64,000 nucleotides of DNA from Paenibacillus sp. MMS18-CY102 (lineage in GTDB: Bacteria > Bacillota > Bacilli > Paenibacillales > Paenibacillaceae). The notes under the pieces were generated by a model. The model was not told the DNA's origin and did not search any database. It was given only the letters and a program-made list of their open reading frames with translations. The position numbers and the translations under genes are program-made. This document shows, piece by piece, positions 50,544 through 59,224 of the stretch (its first letter is position 1; each line of letters opens with the position of its first letter). The stretch is taken from NCBI RefSeq assembly GCF_009789195.1, contig NZ_WSTC01000003.1:1-64000 (forward strand), written 5' to 3'.

Positions 50544-52658
50544 TCATTCCTCTTCATCTGCTTTATGATTTAATATAGGATCACCTGGCCAGATATGTGT
50601 GTCTCCAGTAATCGGATGCGGGGATCTTAAATTTCCCGATGGTGTGTAATGATAGTGATTTCCATATTTAAGATCCTCATTCCATTCAAATATTGGCTTA
50701 TTTGTTACAGGATCAAACCATTTAATAATTTTCCCGTTCTTTGTTCCTGAATATACCTGTTTTGTTAGCCCTGTTGGATTAAAGTTATTCGGATCTTCAG
50801 GAAAGCAACCGCTAGTATTATGAACCCAAATATTCATGTCACTAACAAAATATGTGTGAAAGTCTTCCACAGTCATGTTATATACAGTGAAATTGCCGTA
50901 GATGACTGAGATATTATCTACCTTTAATGTATTCCCATTGCTTTGAACTAGTAAATCGCCGATTTTAATATCTTTGACGAATGTCCATCCAATACCTTCT
51001 ATCCAGAATGGATGATTATAAGTCGCTTCTATTGTCTGACTTCCAACTTGAATTTTATATATCTCGTTCGTATCATGCTTGAATGTAGCCGTAACTTCTT
51101 TATAATCCAATTCACCTGTGGCTTCATTTTTGGAAAGTACCTTATCTCCAATATGAATATCCTCTATTGGCTTCTCTCCTTTATCAGTTTTAACTTTTGT
51201 TCCCGCGGTAAAGCAGTTACATTGTATGATCCCGACTTTTGTTAAAGCATATTTTACAATTCCATTTCCAGTATCTTGCTCAATAATTGGTATGCCATTA
51301 TCAATTTCAATAAACTCGGCCTTGCCCTCCATGCAATCAACATAACTACATGCATTATTTCGAATCTCATCGTTACCTTTCTCTAATATTTTCTGCTTAG
51401 CTTTATATTTAGAGACACAAGCACTATCATGACAATATACGGTTATAAAATTTTGATATTGCCCCCATATATCAGAGTTGTTTCCAAGCATAGGTTCTGT
51501 AATCAAATGGTCTACTCCACTTTGCGAATCAACGTAACAACCAGCATCTTTTCCTGCTTTACAATATCCACTTGGGTCCGTATAAATCAAAGGATTATTC
51601 TCTACATACGTGTAAAGATTCAACGTCAGCGGGTTCGTAATATCCCCCTCATACGTATCCTCACTAATAAACCGCCTATCATTGGGGTCATAATACCTTG
51701 CTCTTAAATAAATCAGCCCAGACTCATCATCATAAATTTCACCAGTGTACTGGAATGGATTAGACATCTGTTCCGTTTGGGAGATGATTTTTCCCCAGAT
51801 GTCATAATCATACGAATTCAGCACTGCGCCTGTGCTGTCTCGAATGGCTATGACGTCGCCGTGCCCGTTATACATATAGTAGCCGGCTTTGTTCTGGACC
51901 GCATCCTTGCGATACAGCAATTCATTGCCCCAAATGTTGCGCCCGATCGTGTTTCCATTCGCATCCAGCTCTTCGATGGCTCGCCCATTGAGATAGACAT
52001 ACCGCGTCTTCGCACCGTTGACGGTTTTGGTTGCCCGAAGGCCATCCCCATAGTACGTATAGCTTGCGTTCGTGCCCCCCTTGGACAAACTGGACAGTTG
52101 GTTCAAAGCATTATACGAATACGTAGCCGGATTAGGAACTGTACTATTATCTGCGCTGTCAGTTGATGTGAATGAAGCCATATTACCGGATGCATCATAG
52201 GCATAATCTCTCGTCCCAGTCGGCAGTTGCTCCTTTTGGATGCGGTTTAACCCATCGTACTGGAATGCCGAATTAACGCCGTTCTCGACAATTTGCTGGA
52301 TGTTCCCCATGCCGTCATACCCGAACGTTTCCGTCCATAACGTTGCGCCAACGCTATTGCTATGCTTCTCACTCGTCAATTCGCCAAATGAATCAGTCGT
52401 TTTAACCTGCTTCATGCCAAATGGCGTGGTAATCGTATACTTGTTCGCATCGTTACTCGTTTCATACGTATACGATACGGTGCCCATCTCTGGATAATTG
52501 ACGGATTGTAATCGGCTCAAATTATCGTAAGTATACGTTACCGCTTTGTTGTCGGGATAGAGCAACGAATTCATTCGGTCATAGCTGTCATAGCCCATCG
52601 TATACGTTTTGCCTGCAACAATTTGCATTGCATTATTTAGGTATACTTTCTTAAGCAT
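50544..52658 (-). CDS. RHS-repeat protein with pretoxin HINT domain and toxin tip A (N-truncated)
   Basis: 704 residues. Residues about 1-365 are YD repeats and the RHS-associated core (NPFQYTGEIYDDESGLIYL, RARYYDPNDRRFISEDTY, NPLIYTDPSG). After a variable Cys-containing linker comes a HINT self-cleaving domain (about 485-615; CNCFTAGTKVKTDKGEK to YFVSDMNIWVHN). The last 85 residues are the tip: WFDPVTNKPIFEWNEDLKYG, then HYHY and SPHPITGDTHIWPGDPI, a His-rich pattern that suggests a nuclease, not assigned. A full RHS/WapA protein would be 1500 residues or more; there is no signal peptide and no good RBS, so this copy is a truncated cassette. Confidence 0.8.
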   Translation of the reverse strand: MLKKVYLNNAMQIVAGKTYTMGYDSYDRMNSLLYPDNKAVTYTYDNLSRLQSVNYPEMGTVSYTYETSNDANKYTITTPFGMKQVKTTDSFGELTSEKHSNSVGATLWTETFGYDGMGNIQQIVENGVNSAFQYDGLNRIQKEQLPTGTRDYAYDASGNMASFTSTDSADNSTVPNPATYSYNALNQLSSLSKGGTNASYTYYGDGLRATKTVNGAKTRYVYLNGRAIEELDANGNTIGRNIWGNELLYRKDAVQNKAGYYMYNGHGDVIAIRDSTGAVLNSYDYDIWGKIISQTEQMSNPFQYTGEIYDDESGLIYLRARYYDPNDRRFISEDTYEGDITNPLTLNLYTYVENNPLIYTDPSGYCKAGKDAGCYVDSQSGVDHLITEPMLGNNSDIWGQYQNFITVYCHDSACVSKYKAKQKILEKGNDEIRNNACSYVDCMEGKAEFIEIDNGIPIIEQDTGNGIVKYALTKVGIIQCNCFTAGTKVKTDKGEKPIEDIHIGDKVLSKNEATGELDYKEVTATFKHDTNEIYKIQVGSQTIEATYNHPFWIEGIGWTFVKDIKIGDLLVQSNGNTLKVDNISVIYGNFTVYNMTVEDFHTYFVSDMNIWVHNTSGCFPEDPNNFNPTGLTKQVYSGTKNGKIIKWFDPVTNKPIFEWNEDLKYGNHYHYTPSGNLRSPHPITGDTHIWPGDPILNHKADEEE
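51569..52626. repeat. RHS-core duplication, copy A
   Basis: About 1058 bp that match copy B (54367-55424) base for base with scattered changes, at a constant offset of 2798 bp. It covers the RHS core up to the NPLIYTDPSG exit point. Sequences on both sides differ. Confidence 0.85.
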
Positions 52659-52735
52659 GAATGTGCGTACAAGGAATTAAAGAAGTTCTTATACTGGTAT
52701 TACATGGGTTACGCATGATTGGACGTAGCCGACCC

Positions 52736-52793
52736 GATTCACTCGGCACTGGGTGGGGTTAAAGAAAGACCTTGAAGAGTCACCCTCAAGGTC
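52736..52793. repeat. Cassette boundary block, copy 1
   Basis: GATTCAYTCGGCACTGGGTG followed by a terminator hairpin (GACCTTG...CAAGGTC) and, on the minus strand, a T-rich tract. The same block lies after the third immunity gene at 56106-56164. Confidence 0.65.
52761..52793 (-). terminator. Terminator of immunity gene 2
   Basis: GACCTTGA pairs with TCAAGGTC, followed on the minus strand by TTTCTTT. It is part of the boundary block. Confidence 0.75.
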
Positions 52794-52799
52794 CAATTT

Positions 52800-53351
52800 C
52801 TATGATATATCTAATTCCTTTTTTATATCTTCCAGTGATTCGATGATGTTAATAATTTCTTCAGGTGACACTTCAAATACATAAGAACGATATCCGCTAA
52901 TAAAATCATTAAACGAAATAATGGTCTCATCGAGATTAGGTTCTACATAATGCCACTTATAGCTAGGACCAATTTCAATGAAAGACTCTCCATTTTTTTG
53001 ATAGATCCATGTTTGGAAATTCCTTGTTGACCATATCCAATATTGATGAAAGACATCTTCTTCCCCATCTTCAACTTCATCAGATAAGTTATTTGTCCAA
53101 ACATTCCATGCTTCTCCTAGTTTACCTACCTCCAATTCACTAGTAAGTGCAAGTTCATTTGATAAGCATTTTTTTAATCCGTTATACAAGGTACTCACTG
53201 CTTCTTGAATTATATCTTCAAAGATGCCCTCTTCATTATGTTGTCCTCGTAAGAATACAACTACATTATCAAATTTCTGTTGTACTGGGCTGTCAGAATA
53301 AAATACTAATTGATCAACATCTGTCAACCTAAACGAACGGAAGATACTCAT
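52800..53351 (-). CDS. Candidate immunity protein for RHS cassette 2
   Basis: 183 residues, acidic and rich in aromatic residues (DVFHQYWIWSTRNFQTWIYQ), as many immunity proteins are. Its ATG overlaps the toxin stop (ATGA), which couples their translation. No named family is recognised. Confidence 0.6.
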   Translation of the reverse strand: MSIFRSFRLTDVDQLVFYSDSPVQQKFDNVVVFLRGQHNEEGIFEDIIQEAVSTLYNGLKKCLSNELALTSELEVGKLGEAWNVWTNNLSDEVEDGEEDVFHQYWIWSTRNFQTWIYQKNGESFIEIGPSYKWHYVEPNLDETIISFNDFISGYRSYVFEVSPEEIINIIESLEDIKKELDIS

Positions 53352-55840
53352 TTAATGTTTCCTTTCTTATCGACTAGACCCTCTTTTCTAAGAATTGATT
53401 GCATTGTAGGAGTAAGTTCACTCCACGACCTAACATGTCCGTGATAAATACCATCACTAGTTTTGTCGAGAACCACAAACTCTCCATCACTTATACCAAT
53501 TCTTCGGTCTGTATTCGGTCCAATTGACAATGAATTATCTAATGCTGTTTGACCATCGTTCGGTGCTTTATTCTTCATACCATTGTTTGTTGTTCCATGG
53601 TACGGTGCATTTTCAAAAGTTCCGTTGGGACCACAAGCACCTTTTGTATTATGCACCCAAATACCAATATCCGTTACATAATACGTATGGTAGTCAGCAA
53701 CCGTAAAGTTATAAACCGTGACAGGTATATCCAACTTAACGAACTCAACCTTATCAATCGTCAGATTGCTTCCGTCAGCCTTTTGAAGTTTATCTCCCGC
53801 TTCAAGTTCATCCGCGAAAACCCACCCTTTACCTTCTACCCAAAACGGGTGATTATCGGTCGTCTCGATGATTTGCTCCCCAACATGTAGTTTAATGATA
53901 TCATCACGTTGGTTGCGGTGTAACGCTGTGACTTCTTTGTAAGCCAATTCTCCATCAGGGTTGTTCTCATCCTTGGCGAGAACCATATCTCCGACCTCAA
54001 TGTCTTCGATATTCTTCTCCCCTTCGTCTGTCTGAACCTTCGTTCCAGCAGTAAAGCAATTATATGCGCCTACAGCTTTATTTACTAATTTCGTATTTTC
54101 CGCCGTATTTTCAACCGCACGTTCTATTACTTTTCCTTCTTTGTTCATTAGCTTTACGACTAATTTCCCGCCTTTAACCACTTTGCCTACGGGCAAGAAC
54201 CCTGCTAATGCGAGACCCTTATCAAAGTATGAAGAGTTGGGATCGAGTATCGTACGTATGTCATCAACAATCATAAAGTTAGCTACCGCAACGACACCTT
54301 TAGCCGCGTAGCTCGCGCCTTGTTTTACTATTTTCCAGCTATTCCCGACCCACTTCCACACATTCCCGCTTGGATCAACATAAATAAGCGGATTATTCCC
54401 TACATACACATACAAATTCAACGTCAGTGGATTCGTTATATCCCCCTCATACGTATCCTCACTAATAAACCGCCTATCACTCGGGTCATAATACCTTGCT
54501 CTTAAATAAATCAGACCAGACTCATCATCGTAGATTTCCCCAGTATACTGGAATGGATTGGACATCTGTTCTGTTTGGGAGATGATTTTTCCCCAGATGT
54601 CATAATCATACGAATTCAGCACTGCGCCTGTGCTGTCTCAAATGGCAATGACGTCGCCGTGGCCGTTATACATATAGTAGCCGGCTTTGTTCTGAACCGC
54701 ATCCTTGCGATACAGCAATTCATTGCCCCAAATGTTGCGCCCGATCGTGTTGCCGTTCGCATCCAGCTCTTCGATGGCTCGCCCATTGAGATAGACATAG
54801 CGCGTCTTCGCGCCGTTGACGGTTTTGGTTGCCCGGAGACCATCCCCGTAGTACGTATAGCTTACGTTCGTGGTCCCTTTGGACAAACTGGACAGTTGGT
54901 TCAAAGCATTATACGAATACGTAGCCGGATTCGGAACTGTACTAGAATCTGCGCTGTCAGTTGATGTGAATGAAGCCATATTGCCGGATGCATCATAGGC
55001 ATAATCTCTCGTCCCAGTCGGCAGTTGCTCCTTTTGGATACGGTTTAACCCATCGTACTGGAATGCCGAATTAACGCCGTTCTCGACAATTTGCTGAATG
55101 TTCCCCATGCCGTCATACCCGAACGTTTCCGTCCATAACGTTGCGCCGACGCTATTGCTATGCTTCTCACTCGTCAATTCGCCAAATGAGTCCGTCGTTT
55201 TAACCTGCTTCATGCCAAATGGCGTGGTTATCGTATACTTATTCGCGTCGTTACTCGTTTCATACGTATACGATACGATGCCCATTTCTGGATAATTGAC
55301 GGATTGTAATCGGCTCAAATTATCGTAAGTATACGTTACCGCTTTGTTGTCGGGATAAAGCAGCGAAGTCATTCGATCGTAGCTGTCATAGCCCATCGAA
55401 TACGTTTTGCCTGCAACAATTTGCTTGCTCTGCCGCTTCCATTGGTCATACTGGTACGATTGGCTTTCGTTCTCGCTCGTGGATATTCCCGTTAGCAGCC
55501 TTGTCGCAGCATCATACGCCAGTTCCCTCCAATAGATTTCCGCCCCTGATGCATTTCTGACGCTTTCCCTTTGCACTTCATTGTAAGGGGTATAGGCGAA
55601 CGTGTGCGTTTGCCCTTTCTTGTCAATGCTCTGGTTTAACAAACCATTGGGCTTATAGCTGCTGTATTCCGAAATCCCCTCTGCATTGCTCTTTTGAATC
55701 AACTGGCCGATTTCATTAAATACGTTGGCCGTTTTCGTTGCAGTGTTGATTTTGACAGAAGTTACTTGGTCAGCACTGTTGTACACGTAATTTAGCTCAA
55801 AGAACAGCTCAGTTATCACCTTCCGAATCGAATACTCCAT
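53348..55840 (-). pseudogene. RHS-repeat/HINT/toxin tip B gene interrupted by an in-frame TGA (N-truncated)
   Basis: Two frames (54638-55840 and 53348-54622) are the same reading frame, separated by one TGA at 54638-54640 where copy A has CGA (Arg) in VIAIRDSTGAV. Joined length is about 830 residues: YD repeats and core (to NPLIYVDPSG), a helical linker, a HINT domain (YNCFTAGTKVQTDEGEK to YYVTDIGIWVHN) and a C-terminal tip (APYHGTTNNGMKNKAPNDG, TALDNSLSIG, FVVLDKTSDGIYHGHVRSW). The tip resembles the polymorphic toxin type 17 domain from memory, tentatively an RNase. The amino-terminal secretion part is missing. Confidence 0.78.
54367..55424. repeat. RHS-core duplication, copy B
   Basis: Partner of copy A at 51569-52626. 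It ends at TGCCTGCAACAATTTGC in both copies; beyond that, copy B continues into more YD repeats while copy A enters unrelated sequence, which marks a recombination edge. Confidence 0.85.
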
Positions 55841-55905
55841 ATTCGCTTCCGCGATCTCTGTTAATCAAATCCACGACGTAACTGCTCGCATTCGTAAGCC
55901 CGTCC
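55841..55905 (-). pseudogene. RHS remnant upstream of cassette 2
   Basis: A minus-strand frame reads DGLTNASSYVVDLIN, a phrase common in RHS cores, but out of frame with the cassette and closed by a stop. The rest of 55906-56105 holds nothing I can name. Confidence 0.5.
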
Positions 55906-56105
55906 AAAAAATCTTAATCCGTCAGGAACACTTATTGATTTAACAGCCATTAAACGCCACCTCATCTACTCTAATCCTACTTTCAAATTCCTTCAGTTTC
56001 TGAAAGCCCACACAAGACGAGACATAAGGGCGGCTGGTCATGGGGTTCCATTTCCGAGGGGTTAACCATGAATTATTAAAACAAAGGGGTACGGCTCAAC
56101 TGCAC

Positions 56106-56164
56106 GATTCATTCGGCACTGGGTGGGGGATAAAAGAAAAACCTTGAGGAAAACGCCCCAAGGT
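56106..56164. repeat. Cassette boundary block, copy 2
   Basis: GATTCATTCGGCACTGGGTG, then a hairpin ACCTTG...CAAGGT. Nearly the same as 52736-52793, and placed in the same way just after an immunity gene. Confidence 0.65.
56131..56164 (-). terminator. Terminator of immunity gene 3
   Basis: ACCTTGGGG pairs with CCTCAAGGT, followed on the minus strand by TTTTTCTTTTA. Confidence 0.75.
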
Positions 56165-56180
56165 CAACATGAAATTGTAA

Positions 56181-56570
56181 TCAACGGTTCAAGAAATCAC
56201 GAATTAGTTTTCTTAACTTCTCATGATTGTTGTACTCTTTTTGAAAGTCGGGATACTTTTTCAGACTTGATTCAATAAAATTGTACTGAGGAAACCGCTC
56301 AAAAAAACCCTTTTTCAACAAATCAATTTGCCTATTTGGGATTTTGCCAACGTCACCCTTCAAAATGTAACTCGTCGTTCCAACAATAGCAGTACAATAA
56401 TCATTAAAGTCAGCGTTCAAACTTTCATCTTCAAGTAATACAAAATCCCGTTCAAAATCAACCTTTATTTGGCTTGTTTCCTCATAAGGGAAGGGATTCA
56501 CCATTATGAACTTATGCATATCAGATATTTTTGAAAGAATCTCTTCTTTATTCAATTCGAAGACCTCCAA
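56181..56570 (-). CDS. YxiJ-like immunity protein
   Basis: 129 residues. NPFPYEETSQIKVDFERDF, then YCTAIVGTTSYILKG and FFERFPQYNFIE, match my memory of the YxiJ-like family. B. subtilis yxiJ lies in the wapA tip/immunity region. It follows the orphan tip gene by 14 bp and is its probable immunity partner. Confidence 0.7.
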   Translation of the reverse strand: MEVFELNKEEILSKISDMHKFIMVNPFPYEETSQIKVDFERDFVLLEDESLNADFNDYCTAIVGTTSYILKGDVGKIPNRQIDLLKKGFFERFPQYNFIESSLKKYPDFQKEYNNHEKLRKLIRDFLNR

Positions 56571-56584
56571 ACTAGGTAAATATA

Positions 56585-56971
56585 TTAGGACTTACCAAAA
56601 GAAACAATTGTCCCATCCGGTGCGATATCAACATATTTCCCGTTCTTTTTATAGCGAATTGTGCCTTCAACTGCTCCATCAACATAACTTTTTGTAGAAC
56701 CTTTCTTGGCAGTTCTAGCGAATTCCTCAGCTTTTCTGAGGTATTGTGCCAAATCCTCCGCCCCTACTTCCTTACCGTGTTTATTAAAATGATATTCAGC
56801 AGAACCTTCGACATTGTCAAAACTCCCCTTATTCCATTTTGAAAAATCGCAATTTGAGTTATGCACCCAAATTCCAAGGTCACTAACAAAGTACGTATGG
56901 AACTCATCAACCGTCATGTTTAAAATACCAATAATTGAGTGTATATCTAATTTATCACATAAATCTACCAA
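56585..56971 (-). CDS. Orphan toxin tip C with the end of a HINT domain
   Basis: 128 residues from a TTG start, probably not a real initiation site. The first 40 residues are the end of a HINT domain (MTVDEFHTYFVSDLGIWVHN). The tip follows: SAEYHFNKHGKEVGAEDLAQ, YLRKAEEFAR, then a Lys-rich basic strand and YVDIAPDGTIVSFG. The KHG...YLRKA pattern and beta-rich end suggest a BECR-type RNase toxin (barnase/EndoU/colicin D-like fold), tentatively. No RHS core is attached, so it is a silent tip module. Confidence 0.6.
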   Translation of the reverse strand: MVDLCDKLDIHSIIGILNMTVDEFHTYFVSDLGIWVHNSNCDFSKWNKGSFDNVEGSAEYHFNKHGKEVGAEDLAQYLRKAEEFARTAKKGSTKSYVDGAVEGTIRYKKNGKYVDIAPDGTIVSFGKS

Positions 56972-57058
56972 ACTTCAGTAGGACATCTTGCCGAATAACA
57001 ACTCATTCTGTTGAAGCGTGTCAGAAGGATGTCCCTCCTCCAAAATACCCACAAACAC

Positions 57059-57103
57059 AAATATAAATATAAATATAAATATAAATATAAATATAAATAT
57101 AAA
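57059..57103. repeat. Hexanucleotide tandem repeat (ATAAAT)n
   Basis: About 7.5 copies of the hexamer AATATA/ATAAAT at the right border of the toxin region, just before the terminator of the contractile-injection operon. Confidence 0.85.
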
Positions 57104-57170
57104 AAAGACCCTTCCCAGATAGATTAGGAGAGGCAATTCCCTCCTAATCCATTGAAAAGGATCTTAGTAG
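57104..57170 (-). terminator. Terminator of the contractile-injection operon
   Basis: Nested stems: GATTAGGAG with CTCCTAATC, and outside it AGATCCTTTTC with GGAAGGGTCT, followed on the minus strand by TTTTTT. Confidence 0.75.
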
Positions 57171-57176
57171 ATCACA

Positions 57177-58061
57177 TTAATTCGAGCGGCTAAACACCCA
57201 AAACTGCCCCGCTTCCCGGCGGAACAGTGATTCCCTCGCGGTCACTCGGCCATCGTCCTTCGTGCCTTCGTCGACCAGATCGTCATGGCCGTACCTTGTA
57301 TTGTCCATGTTCGGGTCAAGCACCTCGATCCATGCATCCGCCGCCCGTTTGATGAGGCCATGCAACAGGATGTAATGCCCGCCCAGCGTAAAATGCCCCG
57401 GCCGCATCGAGGCGATGACAAGATGGCCGTCCTGCGCGAGCGCACGCTTGGCGTCCTCCCAGTCCGATGTCTGGACGCAGCGTACGCCGTGGACAGGGGC
57501 GATTTTGCCGAAAAAACCCCATGCTGTCCCGCTGTCCATCGTCCGAAAGCCATGGTCGACTGCGAATTTCGCCAATACTGGCGGAAGCAGTTGGTTGCCC
57601 GTAAGCGTACTAATCGCCATTGCCGCACAGGTCGGGCCACAGCCAGAGGTTCCGACGGTCTGGCTCGCATCCCGTCGATTGGAGTAGAGCAGATTGCGCC
57701 AACGCGCATCTTCCTGATTGTAATACACCAGCTTTCTGGCTGGGGTTGCTGGTGAGTCGCCACCGGTCCGGACGCCATCCGCATTCAACGCATCCGGCGA
57801 GAACAGTGCCTTCCATGTCTGCGGCCCGACTTTCCCCTGCGAAGCGCCGGTGTTGCCCAGCTTGTTAACGCCCTTGAAGGCGTTCACCGCATAGAGCGTG
57901 TTCGGCCCGAACTTGCCGTCGGCGACGAGCGCCTTCTGTGTCGAGCCCTTATAGCCCAAAACATTAAGCTGATTCTGAAGCTGCTGTACCTCCAGCTTGA
58001 ACGTGCCGGGATCAAGCGACAGTACGCCTTCAGGCGGGTTATGCTCCGGTCGGTGAGGCAT
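57177..58061 (-). CDS. C39-like cysteine peptidase with peptidoglycan-binding domain
   Basis: 294 residues from the ATG at 58061, eight bases after AAGGAG. A PG_binding_1 domain lies near 25-90 (VQQLQNQLNVLGY, ADGKFGPNTLYAVNAFK). A papain-like C39-type peptidase follows (about 110-290): GTSGCGPTCAAM with the catalytic Cys, GGHYILLHG with the His, and EVLDPN with the third residue. There is no signal peptide, so export would need the contractile apparatus or lysis. It ends the operon; it could be a cell-wall lytic part or a cargo. Confidence 0.82.
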   Translation of the reverse strand: MPHRPEHNPPEGVLSLDPGTFKLEVQQLQNQLNVLGYKGSTQKALVADGKFGPNTLYAVNAFKGVNKLGNTGASQGKVGPQTWKALFSPDALNADGVRTGGDSPATPARKLVYYNQEDARWRNLLYSNRRDASQTVGTSGCGPTCAAMAISTLTGNQLLPPVLAKFAVDHGFRTMDSGTAWGFFGKIAPVHGVRCVQTSDWEDAKRALAQDGHLVIASMRPGHFTLGGHYILLHGLIKRAADAWIEVLDPNMDNTRYGHDDLVDEGTKDDGRVTARESLFRREAGQFWVFSRSN

Positions 58062-58094
58062 AGGCGACACTCCTTTTTCAATAAAAAATTAGGA

Positions 58095-59201
58095 TTAGAG
58101 GCCGTTGAACTTATAATCTTTGCCATAGAGCAGCTTGAGCGCTTGCTCCGGTTCGCCTTTATTCAATCGGTAATACACGCCAGCCTGCATGGCCGCACCG
58201 TTTCTGGAAAAATGCTTCATATATTTCCCGTCAACCTCGTCGGCCATCGCTTTTACATTCTTTTCTTTGCTCTTCTTAATCGTATCCCCGTCCATCTTGT
58301 TGCTGGAGTCCGACGGCTTATCTGACGTCATTTTGCCGCTTTCCTTATAAATCGCCCGGATGATCTGCTCGTCGTTGGCGGTCGTTAGATCCATGCCCTC
58401 GAAGGAAGTAATGAGAATTTTGAGCAGTCCCTTATTCTTATTCCCGACGCCGTGCTGGACAGCCCTGGACCAGATCACATTTTTGAGCGCAAAGCTCCGT
58501 GAATTGATATCGAGCCCGAATTGGCTCTTAATGCTCGCGACCGACTTGTCGTAATACATTTCCTTCGTATATTCATGCTGCAGCTTCAAGAACGCTTTAG
58601 GCTGGTCTTGCCCCAGCTTCTCGAACGCCTCGTTAAATTTATCCCCGATCTTGTTGCCATCCGCTTTAAACCCGGCTTCCAGTATTGCGTAGGTTTCGGA
58701 ATCATGGTTTTTGACCCAGGCATAGAAGTCGTCGATAACCTTGAACTTCGAGCTAAACTGATACGCGCCGTAAGAGCGGCCGCCGGAATCCCCAGCTCCG
58801 CTGGAGATTAGGCCCGGCTTGCCGTTCGACTCATACTTGGAGGACAGGACGCCAAGCTCCTGCTCATCGCCGCCGGCGGATTGCTTCGCAGCTGGCGCTG
58901 CGCCTGAAGCCGTCTTGCTCGCTTGATCGGCCGACACGACCGGCGATGACCTTGTTTCAGGCGCTTTCTTCGCCTCATGCTGCCCTTCATCACTGAGGAA
59001 TGATTTCAAATATTTCACTACCGAGTTGTTCCCAATATAACGCTGCATCTGCTCCAGAACAGACGGCTCTGTCGCCTGCGGCAACGCTTCAGCTTTCTTC
59101 TGGGGGGTCGCTGCTTTCTGGGCTGTGCTTTTCGCCTTCGCTGCTGCGGCTGGCTTTTTCTTGCGTTTGCGCTTCGGCTTCTCGGCTACGCTCTTTACCA
59201 T
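58095..59201 (-). CDS. VgrG-related / tail lysozyme-like protein
   Basis: 368 residues. The first 60 are Lys/Ala/Pro-rich, like a disordered leader (KPKRKRKKKPAAAAKAK). After a Ser/Ala linker, residues about 115-330 carry the pattern YESNGKPGLISSGAGDSGG, SYGAYQF, then HEYTKEMYYDKSVASIKSQF and ALKNVIWSRAVQHG. I know this domain from VgrG-related proteins and tail-associated peptidoglycan hydrolases. It probably cuts the wall at the injection tip. GGAG lies before its ATG. Confidence 0.75.
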   Translation of the reverse strand: MVKSVAEKPKRKRKKKPAAAAKAKSTAQKAATPQKKAEALPQATEPSVLEQMQRYIGNNSVVKYLKSFLSDEGQHEAKKAPETRSSPVVSADQASKTASGAAPAAKQSAGGDEQELGVLSSKYESNGKPGLISSGAGDSGGRSYGAYQFSSKFKVIDDFYAWVKNHDSETYAILEAGFKADGNKIGDKFNEAFEKLGQDQPKAFLKLQHEYTKEMYYDKSVASIKSQFGLDINSRSFALKNVIWSRAVQHGVGNKNKGLLKILITSFEGMDLTTANDEQIIRAIYKESGKMTSDKPSDSSNKMDGDTIKKSKEKNVKAMADEVDGKYMKHFSRNGAAMQAGVYYRLNKGEPEQALKLLYGKDYKFNGL

Positions 59202-59224
59202 TTTATCAGCTCCGATCGTCTACC

